From positions 1-9,657 of the forward strand of contig CAYMST010000181.1 of assembly GCA_964393115.1 (NCBI GenBank): a stretch of 9,657 bases of DNA, read 5' to 3'. Both the position numbers and the translations under genes were made by a program. The notes below the pieces were generated by a model that saw nothing but the letters and a program-made list of their open reading frames with translations, had not been told where the DNA came from and made no database searches. Origin of the DNA: CAYMST01 sp964393115 (GTDB lineage Bacteria > Bacteroidota > Bacteroidia > Cytophagales > Cyclobacteriaceae). Below, one piece after another: positions 1-6,610 of this stretch (positions within the stretch are counted from its first letter, which is position 1; each line of letters begins with the position of its first letter).

Positions 1-620
1 AGTGGTGTATGGCTAGTACCATTTTCGTGATTGAGTTGTATCGTCTCAACTTGTCCCGAGCTCTCTCCTTTATGAGTACCCGTAAAGAAGTTGTTTCTTA
101 TTACACAATCAGTGGATTTTACGTCTATGCCTATAGGTTTACTCGTCGAGTTTTGAAACGTATTAAACTCAATTAGTGCACCGGAAGAATTGTTTCTAAT
201 CCTAACCACACTCTTGGATCCTTTCTGTCCACAATTATCAAAATAGTTATTCCGCAGTTCAAAGTTTTGACAGCTATTAACGGTGAGAACATTACCACCA
301 TTGCAAGGAACAATATCTTTGAACACGAAATCTCGAAGGGTAATTTTTCGCCCATCTAAAATCACGCTGTGCTTAAAAACAACTCCTTCTGGAGTTTCAG
401 GCCTAATGACTACCCTTTTGGCTTCTTTTCCTGATCGAACGAATTTGAAAACACAAAGATCATCATACGTTCCATTTTTGATTATAATTTCTTCCGTAGT
501 CGGAGTAATTACAAACGGTGATTTATCAAGTTTTTCCAAAAACACGGTATTGGAAAAAGAAGCAAAAGGGCATAGCATAAACAGCGCTATGATAGCGAAT
601 AGCAGGTTCATTGACTTCAT
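1..620 (-). CDS. Secreted right-handed beta-helix protein, polysaccharide lyase 6-like (partial, C-terminus off the left edge)
   Basis: This frame is open on the minus strand from an ATG at 620-618 to the window edge, giving about 206 residues and no stop. Residues 1-23 look like a Sec signal peptide: a Lys at position 2, a hydrophobic core from Leu6 to Leu16, and a likely cleavage after the Ser-Phe-Ser at 21-23. Cys17 is not in a convincing lipobox. After about residue 65 the sequence has the rhythm of a parallel beta-helix, with short strands alternating with N-rich turns such as FELRNNYF, VVRIRNNSS and CVIRNNFF. The block VVIRPETPEGVVF, followed by a GRKITLRDFVF segment, resembles the first coils of PL6 chondroitinase B/alginate lyases, as does the later VETIQLN. 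PL6 enzymes cleave uronic acid polysaccharides by beta-elimination outside the cytoplasm. The catalytic Lys/Arg and calcium-binding residues would lie in the missing part, so lyase activity is inference. A second Met at 611-609 is possible, but the start at 620 gives a better signal peptide. Confidence 0.75.
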   Translation of the reverse strand, partial: MKSMNLLFAIIALFMLCPFASFSNTVFLEKLDKSPFVITPTTEEIIIKNGTYDDLCVFKFVRSGKEAKRVVIRPETPEGVVFKHSVILDGRKITLRDFVFKDIVPCNGGNVLTVNSCQNFELRNNYFDNCGQKGSKSVVRIRNNSSGALIEFNTFQNSTSKPIGIDVKSTDCVIRNNFFTGTHKGESSGQVETIQLNHENGTSHTP

Positions 621-641
621 ACACTTAGTTAGGTTCTGTTA

Positions 642-673
642 CAAAGATAGATTAGTACAATAAAATCACCAAT
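642..673 (-). promoter_or_regulatory. Candidate Bacteroidetes-type promoter for the beta-helix/PL6-like gene
   Basis: On the minus strand TATCTTTG (649-642) matches the Bacteroidetes -7 consensus TAnnTTTG. ATTG (673-670) lies exactly 20 nt upstream and fits the -33 TTG-type element. Transcription would begin near 635 and leave a leader of roughly 15 nt before the ATG at 620. The match is by eye and the start site is not measured. Confidence 0.5.
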
Positions 674-677
674 AATG

Positions 678-739
678 TATATGCCAAGGGTTACTGGTTT
701 TCGATTAACCCCTCTCTTTCTCGAACGTATCGGCATATA
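678..739. repeat. Nested inverted repeat (possible operator) in the divergent intergenic region
   Basis: The outer arms TATATGCC (678-685) and GGCATATA (732-739) are perfect 8-bp inverted copies. Inside them GGGTTA (688-693) and TAACCC (706-711) form a second, off-centre 6-bp inverted pair. The element sits just upstream of the minus-strand -33 box. It could be an operator for a dimeric regulator or a transcript hairpin. With AT-rich arms of this length, chance remains possible. Confidence 0.35.
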
Positions 740-917
740 AATCATGTCAGACAAGCGGCAATAGTCAACAGTGAAAACAACTCAACTTATTTCTTTGCTT
801 TCGAAAGTATTCATTACACTACTTACCAGAAACGTAATGTCTATCCCATTTTCACCCCCTGTTCAAGTTACAGTCATCCTTAAGTAATCGGATCGATGGT
901 AAACAGGCCAAAAATTT

Positions 918-925
918 TATCTTTG
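918..925 (+). promoter_or_regulatory. Candidate -7 box of the rfb operon promoter
   Basis: TATCTTTG at 918-925 matches the Bacteroidetes TAnnTTTG -7 consensus. It is the best such match upstream of rfbF on the plus strand. No good TTTG/TTG -33 element occurs about 20 nt upstream, so the assignment is weaker than for the divergent promoter. It would give a leader of about 70 nt before the ATG at 1004. Confidence 0.3.
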
Positions 926-1003
926 ATTTGCCGTTGAGTTTTATCAACAATGGAATACCAAATTCTGGTAATGAAGATTAGGAATAGTTTAAATTAAAAA
1001 AAT

Positions 1004-1771
1004 ATGAAAGCGGTCATTTTAGCTGGGGGGTTTGGAACCAGAATTAGTGAAGAATCTCACCTAAGACCAAAGCCTATGATTGAAATCGGTGGTAAACCAA
1101 TTCTTTGGCATATCATGAAAATCTATGAAGCCAATGGAATTAATGAGTTTATCATCTGCTGCGGATACAAAGGCTACATCATTAAAGAGTACTTCGCTAA
1201 CTATTTTCTCCATATGTCTGATGTCACTTTTGACATGTCAACCAATGAAATGCAAATCCATAACCGAAATGCAGAACCTTGGAAGGTTACACTGGTAGAC
1301 ACAGGAGAAGCAACCCAAACGGGAGGAAGGATTAAGCGAGTAAAACCGTATATAGATTCTACCTTTTGTTTAACCTACGGCGATGGAGTTACCGACCTGA
1401 ATATCAAGCAGCTATTGGATTTTCATAAAAAAGAGAAGACTTTGGCCACTGTCACTGCAATACAACCAGCGGGTAGGTTCGGCTCTTTAGAAATTGCTGG
1501 CGCTCGTGTAAAGACTTTTCTGGAGAAACCAAAAGGTGACGGTAGGTGGATAAGCGGTGGTTTTTTCGTTTGCGAACCTGAGGTTCTTGATTATATCGAC
1601 GGAGACTCAACGATATGGGAACGTGAACCACTCGAAAAGATTGCCAGTGAAAACCAATTAAGTGTATATAAGCATGAGGGATTCTGGGCTGCGATGGACA
1701 ACTTAAGGGACAAAGAATATTTAGAACAGCATTGGTCATCTAAAAATGCACCTTGGGCAATATGGAGTTAA
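1004..1771 (+). CDS. rfbF: Glucose-1-phosphate cytidylyltransferase
   Basis: This enzyme makes CDP-glucose from CTP and alpha-D-glucose 1-phosphate (EC 2.7.7.33), the entry step to CDP-activated deoxysugars. It is 255 residues long, the usual size for the family. The N-terminus has the nucleotidyltransferase signature LAGGFGTR (residues 6-13), followed by RPKPMIEIGGKPILWH (21-36), which is typical of RfbF. TYGDGVTD (124-131) carries the metal-binding Asp127, EKP (174-176) contributes to sugar phosphate binding, and ISGGFFV (183-189) is a conserved core strand. An A-rich stretch precedes the ATG and there is no Shine-Dalgarno sequence, as is common in Bacteroidota. It is the first gene of the rightward operon and its last 10 bp overlap the likely start of rfbG. 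The assignment rests on several family-specific motifs. Confidence 0.96.
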   Translation: MKAVILAGGFGTRISEESHLRPKPMIEIGGKPILWHIMKIYEANGINEFIICCGYKGYIIKEYFANYFLHMSDVTFDMSTNEMQIHNRNAEPWKVTLVDTGEATQTGGRIKRVKPYIDSTFCLTYGDGVTDLNIKQLLDFHKKEKTLATVTAIQPAGRFGSLEIAGARVKTFLEKPKGDGRWISGGFFVCEPEVLDYIDGDSTIWEREPLEKIASENQLSVYKHEGFWAAMDNLRDKEYLEQHWSSKNAPWAIWS

Positions 1772-2817
1772 CTAGTTTCTGGAAAGGAAAACGCGTATTT
1801 ATCTCCGGCCATACAGGCTTCAAAGGAAGTTGGATGACTTTTTGGCTCAATACACTTGGTGCTCAGGTTGCTGGGTTTTCATTGGCTCCCGAACAATCGC
1901 AAAACCTTTTTGACCTACTTCATCTGGAAGGCACGTGTGAGCATCATATACAAGATATCAGAACCCCGGAGGCGATCAAAAAGAGAATTGTAGACTTTAA
2001 ACCAGACATTGTCTTTCACTTAGCCGCTCAACCGATCGTTTTGAAGTCGTATGAGGACCCTGTGATGACCTGGGAGACCAACGTGATGGGCACCATCAAC
2101 CTATTGGAGGCCTGTAAAGCATTGGAAAACAACTGCTCCGTCGTAGTGATCACCACAGATAAAGTATATGAAAACAAAGAGTGGTATTACGGCTATCGAG
2201 AAAATGATACGCTTGGCGGGTATGATCCTTATAGCTCTAGTAAAGCAGGAGCTGAGTTAGTGGTATCTTCATGGCGACGGTCCTTTTTCCAGCAAGGCTC
2301 GAATATCAAACTAGCATCTGCTCGTGCGGGTAACGTAATTGGAGGTGGAGACTGGACAGACAACAGGATCATACCCGATATTTTCAGGTATAAGCAACAA
2401 GGGATGACCATTCCAGTAAGAAACCCAAATGCTGTGAGACCGTGGCAGCATGTCCTGGAATCGTTACATGGTTATTTGACATTGGCGGAGCTACTCTACA
2501 CTCATGATGACCAGCAATATCAATCAGCATTTAATTTTGGTCCGGACCAGAATGCTATTCAATCCGTTGAGCAATTGCTAAATGCCGCTTCAAACATTAC
2601 TGGTGTTAAATGGGAGAACACACAAAAGACTAATCAGCCACATGAAGCCACTTTACTAACGCTCTCTACTGAGAAAGCTTCCAAATTATTGAACTGGAAG
2701 CCAAAGTGGGATTTCGACACGTGTATTTCTCGAACGATACGTTGGTACGATCGCTTCTATGCTGGAGAGAACCCTGTAGATTTAGTTACCGAAGATCTAA
2801 ACGCATTTACATCATGA
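1762..2817 (+). CDS. rfbG: CDP-glucose 4,6-dehydratase
   Basis: This NAD-dependent extended SDR converts CDP-D-glucose to CDP-4-dehydro-6-deoxy-D-glucose (EC 4.2.1.45), the branch point to CDP-6-deoxy and 3,6-dideoxy sugars. The ATG at 1762 gives 351 residues beginning with the FWKGKRVFISGHTGFKGSW block that is characteristic of RfbG. An in-frame TTG at 1753 would add only three residues. The Rossmann motif is SGHTGFKG (15-22). The catalytic segment has TTDK (131-134) and the YSSSK tetrad element, Tyr157 and Lys161, preceded by GGYDP. ARAGNVIGGGDW lies further along and is another RfbG hallmark. The reading frame overlaps rfbF by 10 bp and the next gene by 4 bp (ATGA), which suggests translational coupling. 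CDP specificity follows from pairing with rfbF and from the RfbG-specific sequence blocks. Confidence 0.95.
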   Translation: MELTSFWKGKRVFISGHTGFKGSWMTFWLNTLGAQVAGFSLAPEQSQNLFDLLHLEGTCEHHIQDIRTPEAIKKRIVDFKPDIVFHLAAQPIVLKSYEDPVMTWETNVMGTINLLEACKALENNCSVVVITTDKVYENKEWYYGYRENDTLGGYDPYSSSKAGAELVVSSWRRSFFQQGSNIKLASARAGNVIGGGDWTDNRIIPDIFRYKQQGMTIPVRNPNAVRPWQHVLESLHGYLTLAELLYTHDDQQYQSAFNFGPDQNAIQSVEQLLNAASNITGVKWENTQKTNQPHEATLLTLSTEKASKLLNWKPKWDFDTCISRTIRWYDRFYAGENPVDLVTEDLNAFTS

Positions 2818-3380
2818 CTTTTGAACCACTAACGCTAGACGGTGCATATCTTATCTCACTAGATAAAAAAGAGGACGACAGAGGCTTCTTTGCCCGATAT
2901 TATTGTGAAGAAGAATTTAGAAAACATAATTTGAATACCCATTGGGTTCAAATGAATAACTCCAGCAGTAAACACAAGGGCACACTTCGGGGGCTGCACT
3001 TTCAATATCCTCCACATTCCGAAGTCAAGTTAATTCGTTGCTTTCGTGGTGCCATTTGGGATGTCATAGTAGATATTCGAAAAGGCTCTGAAACTTACGG
3101 TAAGTGGTATGGCACCGAGCTATCTGAAACAAATCGAAACATGCTCTATATCCCCCAGGGATTTGCACATGGCTTTGTTAGCCTGACCGATGACTCTGAA
3201 ATTCTATATATGGTGAGTGCTGCTTACGCTTCTAATTCAGAAGGAACACTGCGCTGGGATGACCCTCTTCATCAGATTGACTGGCCCATTGTCCCCTCCA
3301 TTATTTCGGATAAAGATAAAGCTGCTAAAGAATGGAAGGATTCCTTTTCTGTAGAACTTAAAAACCACTTTTCTCAATAA
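2814..3380 (+). CDS. RmlC/RfbC-type 4-keto-6-deoxyhexose 3,5-epimerase, probably CDP-linked
   Basis: This is a cupin-fold epimerase of the dTDP-4-dehydrorhamnose 3,5-epimerase family. The start is the ATG at 2814, which overlaps the rfbG stop by 4 bp. It gives 188 residues, the usual RmlC length; an upstream in-frame ATG at 2706 would only add rfbG shadow sequence. DRGFF (22-26) and LRGLHFQ (58-64) are present, with His62 the likely base. VKLIRC supplies the substrate-binding Lys72, and YIPQGFAHGF (112-121), Tyr132 (likely acid) and RWDDP (147-151) follow. SDKD (165-168) probably holds the Asp partner of His62. These active-site positions look intact. The family's usual substrate is dTDP-linked. 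Here the only nucleotide-sugar genes in the operon are rfbF and rfbG, so a CDP-linked 4-hexulose substrate is inferred. Whether it epimerises C3, C5 or both cannot be decided from sequence. Confidence 0.88.
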   Translation: MTFEPLTLDGAYLISLDKKEDDRGFFARYYCEEEFRKHNLNTHWVQMNNSSSKHKGTLRGLHFQYPPHSEVKLIRCFRGAIWDVIVDIRKGSETYGKWYGTELSETNRNMLYIPQGFAHGFVSLTDDSEILYMVSAAYASNSEGTLRWDDPLHQIDWPIVPSIISDKDKAAKEWKDSFSVELKNHFSQ

Positions 3381-4303
3381 TGAAAAAAGCTATTGTAACT
3401 GGAGCAACAGGACATATTGCATCCGGTGTCGTTGAATATCTTTTGGATCATAATGTAGACGTGGTTGCCTTAGGCCGCAAGGATATTAAAGACTCCAGAA
3501 TTGGTCATCTATCAAGTCGTCCTAATCTGACTTACCTAAAGCTAGAGATGTCTGATATCGAAAAATTACCCCAGCTATTAGACGACATAAAATGGTTATC
3601 AGACTCCGAGTGTGTATTCTATCATTTTGCTTGGAGTGGAAACGTACGGTTAGCCGATGGATCAGTTCAGGATCAGTTCACTAACGTAACCTACTCCGCC
3701 AATGCCGTAATCGTCGCTCAGGAATTGGCTTGTAAAAAGTTTATAAATGTTGGATCGCAAGAGGAAAAGTTTGTTGATAGATACTTGGAAAATCATTGGA
3801 CTGAGCAACCCTACCACTCTAACATGGGGGTTTATGGCTCTGCAAAAGTATCCGCGCGTGACATGTGTATACTGTTAGCTTACCTTAAAAAAATTGACTA
3901 CGTGCACACCCGGATTTCTATTATCGTTGAGAAAAGTCTGGATACCAACAATTACGTGAATAGTATTCTGAAAAAAATATTGAATCAAGAGCAATTTGAC
4001 CCGCCATTAAATAATCAATTGTTTGATTTCATCTCGAAAGAGGAGTGTGCAAGGCTTTATTACCTTTTGGGAAAAACAGGAAAAAACAAAGCCGACTATC
4101 TTATTGGTACCGGAAACCCAATGACCTTACACGAGTTTTTCAATGAATGCTCTCAGCATATCCATGGTAAGAATATCAATTCGTTAGAGATCCCCTCACC
4201 AGATAAATGGATCCTGAAGAAACAAGACTTCGACAACACGGACCTCATCAATGATATTGGGTATACACCGAACTCTCCTAACTTCAACTACACCAACTCA
4301 TGA
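3380..4303 (+). CDS. NAD(P)-dependent extended SDR (epimerase/dehydratase or 4-ketoreductase), first of a tandem pair
   Basis: This 307-residue Rossmann-fold protein is a likely CDP-4-keto-6-deoxyhexose reductase or epimerase. It starts with VTGATGHIASG; the usual TGxxGxxG motif (7-14) has Ala instead of the third Gly. The acidic or basic cofactor-selecting region after the second strand reads ALGRKD, where Arg33 and Lys34 hint at NADP, though this is not proof. The catalytic triad is visible as Ser126 (in NVGSQEE), Tyr152 and Lys156 (YGSAK). FYHFAWSGN (80-88) is shared with the next gene. Its start shares one base with the preceding stop (TAATG) and its end overlaps the next gene by 4 bp. 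Such proteins usually carry out the last keto-reduction in deoxysugar pathways, but the exact reaction is unknown. Confidence 0.85.
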   Translation: MKKAIVTGATGHIASGVVEYLLDHNVDVVALGRKDIKDSRIGHLSSRPNLTYLKLEMSDIEKLPQLLDDIKWLSDSECVFYHFAWSGNVRLADGSVQDQFTNVTYSANAVIVAQELACKKFINVGSQEEKFVDRYLENHWTEQPYHSNMGVYGSAKVSARDMCILLAYLKKIDYVHTRISIIVEKSLDTNNYVNSILKKILNQEQFDPPLNNQLFDFISKEECARLYYLLGKTGKNKADYLIGTGNPMTLHEFFNECSQHIHGKNINSLEIPSPDKWILKKQDFDNTDLINDIGYTPNSPNFNYTNS

Positions 4304-5250
4304 AAAGTGCTATTATAACAGGAGCTACAGGCTTTATCGGCTCTACCCTAGCTAAGCTATTGATTGATAGTAACATCAAAGTACTGGCGCTAGGGAGAAA
4401 ACCATGGTCCGAAGTTGACCCAAAAAGGCTAAAACCCAGTAACCTCCTTACCTATTGTCAACTAAACATGGATCAAATATCTAAGCTTCCCGAAAAGGTA
4501 AAAGAGTTGGGATGGAGAGGTGATGATTGTGTATTTTATAACTTATCATGGGGAGGAAAATCGAAACTTTCTGATCTTGAGACCGAGCATCAGATCAATA
4601 ATATAGCCTGGTCAGCGAATGCACTCAAGGCGGCCAAAAAAGTGAACTGTAACAGGTTCGTTCATGTGGGAACAATGGAGGAAGCCTTCACCTCCAAGTA
4701 CCTGCAACTAGACTTTCATAAAAACACGGAATACAACCGTCATGTCGTGTATTCTGTAGCAAAGATGGGATCACGAAACCTATTGAAAATCTTAGCTAAG
4801 GAAGAAGAAATTGATTTGATGATAGGAACCAATTCCCATGTAATGGGGCCAAATGATGACAAAGACTCTTTCTTGCAAGTAACCCTACAAAAACTTATTG
4901 ATGGCGATGAGCTGATTTTCTCGACCGGAGAGCAAATTTTCGATGTGATCAGTTCTTTTGACTGTGCATTGGCTTATAAGCTAATTGGGGAGCGAGGTAA
5001 ACCACATCAAGAATATTGGATAGGGTCGGGACAAGCAAGGCCGCTTAAAGAATATGTTAAAGCAATGGCTGCATTATATCCAAGTGGCCAAGAATTGCAG
5101 TTTGGTAAATTTCAGTATAACGATATCTCTTTGACAATAAAAGATTTTTCTATCGAAACCTTAGCCGCAGACACGGGTTTTGCACCTACGATGTCTTATG
5201 AAAAAACCGTCCATCAATTATATGATTGGCTTACCAAAGGAGTGTATTAA
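4300..5250 (+). CDS. NAD(P)-dependent extended SDR, second of the tandem pair
   Basis: This 316-residue protein is a clear paralogue of the preceding gene. Both begin MKxAIxTGATG, both have an ALGRK segment at the end of the second strand, and both share FYxxxWxG, a SANA helix and a xVGxxEE strand. Here the nucleotide-binding motif is the canonical TGATGFIG (7-14). The catalytic residues are Thr125 (in HVGTMEE), Tyr151 and Lys155 (YSVAK). The start overlaps the previous stop as ATGA. A 74-bp gap separates it from the glycosyltransferase, unlike the tight packing upstream. It probably reduces or epimerises the CDP-4-keto-6-deoxyhexose made by the upstream enzymes. Whether the two SDRs act in sequence, as a heteromer, or one on another substrate cannot be told from the sequence. 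Confidence 0.86.
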   Translation: MKSAIITGATGFIGSTLAKLLIDSNIKVLALGRKPWSEVDPKRLKPSNLLTYCQLNMDQISKLPEKVKELGWRGDDCVFYNLSWGGKSKLSDLETEHQINNIAWSANALKAAKKVNCNRFVHVGTMEEAFTSKYLQLDFHKNTEYNRHVVYSVAKMGSRNLLKILAKEEEIDLMIGTNSHVMGPNDDKDSFLQVTLQKLIDGDELIFSTGEQIFDVISSFDCALAYKLIGERGKPHQEYWIGSGQARPLKEYVKAMAALYPSGQELQFGKFQYNDISLTIKDFSIETLAADTGFAPTMSYEKTVHQLYDWLTKGVY

Positions 5251-5324
5251 CTATAGATTTAGGTAACAACTGAAAAAAACGATTACATTCGTTCCAAGTT
5301 TTAATGAAGTTACGATAGCCGGAG

Positions 5325-6368
5325 ATGTCACAACCCGAAGAAATTTTTTGTAAAAAGGTCGCAGTCGTTGTATTGGGGTACAATAGTCTGGATTACTTGA
5401 AGAAATTTCTACCGACTATTTTAGAAACAAGCTACAAAGATTTCACCCTTGTTTACGTGGATAATGGATCGAAAGATGAATCTGTAGCTTATGTTACTGA
5501 AAAATTCCCTGAAGTCGAAATTTTCCGAATTTACATCAATAAAGGTTTTGCCAACGGCTATCAAGAGTCCTTACAATATATCAACGCGAAGTATTATGTG
5601 CTGCTAAACTCTGATGTAGCCGTCACACCAGATTGGCTAAGCATACTGATGGAAGAAATGGAGCAGGACCCTACTATTGGAGCCTGTCAGCCAAAGATGC
5701 TTCACGAACCCAAGCCGGAAATATTTGATTATGCGGGTGCTTCAGGAGGTTTTATGGATGTCTTTTGTTACCCTTTTTGTAGGGGGAGAATGTTTCATCA
5801 TTGGGAACCGGATGAAAACCAGTATGATAACACTTGTGAAATTTTCTGGGCTTCAGGTGCAAGTATGCTTATCAGATCAGATGTATATCACCAAGTTGGG
5901 GGGCTTGACGAAGACTTTTATGCCCATATGGAAGAAATAGATTTATGCTGGCGCGTGAAAAACGCGGGGTATAAAATTATTGCCGTACCCAAATCTACTG
6001 TATATCATGTTGGTGGCAGCATTATATCCTATGGAAGCTTTTCGAAGATATTTCATAACTATAGAAACAACCTGATCATGATGGTAAAAAACCTGAGTCT
6101 TGGTCGACTGGTTATTCTTTTGCCGATCCGTATGATGTTGGATTTGGTTGCTGCCGCTAGAGGGCTGTTAATGAGGAATTTCACAGAATTCAGAGCCATT
6201 ATTACAGCGCATTTTAAGTTTATTCTTGGATTAAACAAATGGATAAAGGCACGTAAATCAGCAAGGAAGCTTGTCGAAAAACCTAACTTAAACGGCTGGT
6301 ATAAAAGAAGTTTGGTAGTAGATGTATTTATAAAAGGAAAAAGTAAGTTTAGCGAACTAAGCCAATAA
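5325..6368 (+). CDS. Glycosyltransferase family 2 (rhamnosyltransferase-like)
   Basis: This 347-residue GT-A fold enzyme most likely adds a sugar to a lipid-linked polysaccharide repeat at the inner face of the cytoplasmic membrane. The nucleotide-binding start VAVVVLGYNS (12-21) is followed by YVDNGSKDES (44-53), the NKGFANG loop (72-78) and LLNSDV (93-98), whose Asp97 is the metal-binding acidic position. WASGAS (175-180) precedes the acceptor segment GLDEDFYAHMEEIDLCWR (193-210), which holds the candidate base in the Glu203/Glu204/Asp206 cluster, and YHVGG (227-231). This arrangement is typical of the GT2 subgroup containing WbbL/RfbF-like rhamnosyltransferases. Residues about 251-283 are hydrophobic with basic flanks and may associate with the membrane. 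It is the last gene of the rightward operon. Its donor is unknown; the CDP-6-deoxyhexose made upstream is a reasonable guess. Confidence 0.9.
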   Translation: MSQPEEIFCKKVAVVVLGYNSLDYLKKFLPTILETSYKDFTLVYVDNGSKDESVAYVTEKFPEVEIFRIYINKGFANGYQESLQYINAKYYVLLNSDVAVTPDWLSILMEEMEQDPTIGACQPKMLHEPKPEIFDYAGASGGFMDVFCYPFCRGRMFHHWEPDENQYDNTCEIFWASGASMLIRSDVYHQVGGLDEDFYAHMEEIDLCWRVKNAGYKIIAVPKSTVYHVGGSIISYGSFSKIFHNYRNNLIMMVKNLSLGRLVILLPIRMMLDLVAAARGLLMRNFTEFRAIITAHFKFILGLNKWIKARKSARKLVEKPNLNGWYKRSLVVDVFIKGKSKFSELSQ

Positions 6369-6610
6369 GTTATACACCTGATACGCATATAATGAACTTC
6401 TAAAAGAAGTCAGTACTTGTTTATAATAATGAATCCGATCTTTTGCGCCATTCACCAATGTGAACAGCGATATACTAAACCTATATAGCTTTCGCGGTTC
6501 TTGGGCTTCTATTTGAAACAGAAACCCAAGAAGCATTGATGGTATTGAATAGAGTGACACCATCGCGTTTTATGGCAACTCTTATTATGTAATTTCAATC
6601 GCTAGTTACA
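6369..6610. other. Convergent intergenic region between the sugar operon and the YcaO operon
   Basis: These 242 bp lie between the GT2 stop and the stop of the leftward reductase gene. I see no well-supported gene. Hairpins occur at 6396-6410 (6-bp stem, AAA loop), 6498-6532 (strong) and 6538-6564 (6-bp stem, then GCGTTTT). The region is consistent with transcription ending from both sides. Confidence 0.5.
6498..6532. terminator. Strong hairpin, possible bidirectional terminator between convergent operons
   Basis: The arms 6498-6510 and 6520-6532 pair over 13 positions around a 9-nt loop. There is one C-A mismatch in the plus-strand transcript. In the minus-strand transcript the same position is a U-G wobble, so the full stem forms. 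No U-tract follows on either side, so it may be a processing or stabilising hairpin rather than a classical intrinsic terminator. A weaker plus-strand hairpin at 6538-6564 is followed by GCGTTTT. Confidence 0.4.

Larger units (their letters stand above)
621..1003. other. Divergent intergenic region between the PL6-like gene and the rfb operon
   Basis: This 383-bp stretch has no convincing gene on either strand. It separates the leftward lyase-like gene from the rightward sugar operon. It contains the minus-strand promoter at 642-673, a nested inverted repeat at 678-739, a perfect 10-bp palindrome CTTTCGAAAG at 798-807, and a plus-strand -7-like box at 918-925. No tRNA, other RNA gene or mobile-element end was recognised. 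Confidence 0.6.

Noticed and set aside
283..663. 126-codon plus-strand ORF at the left end
   Set aside because: It is antisense to the signal-peptide-bearing beta-helix gene, which has much stronger protein-like features; the ORF is a shadow.
1753..1761. TTG start three codons upstream of the rfbG ATG
   Set aside because: It adds only three residues, uses a rare start codon, and the ATG at 1762 fits the usual RfbG N-terminus.
2706..2813. N-terminal extension of the epimerase from an ATG at 2706
   Set aside because: The 36 extra residues lie inside rfbG in another frame and show no family similarity; the ATG at 2814 gives the standard RmlC length and an ATGA coupling.
5270..5350. Short open frame (KKTITFVPSFNEV...) between the second SDR gene and the GT2 gene
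   Set aside because: It has no ATG, is about 27 codons long and ends inside the GT2 gene in another frame; no homologous domain was recognised.
6357..6563. 68-codon minus-strand ORF in the convergent gap, overlapping the end of the GT2 gene
   Set aside because: It contains the strong hairpin, overlaps the glycosyltransferase end, has no start context or recognisable domain, and has no Cys for a TOMM core. It is most likely a chance open frame, though a remnant gene is not excluded.
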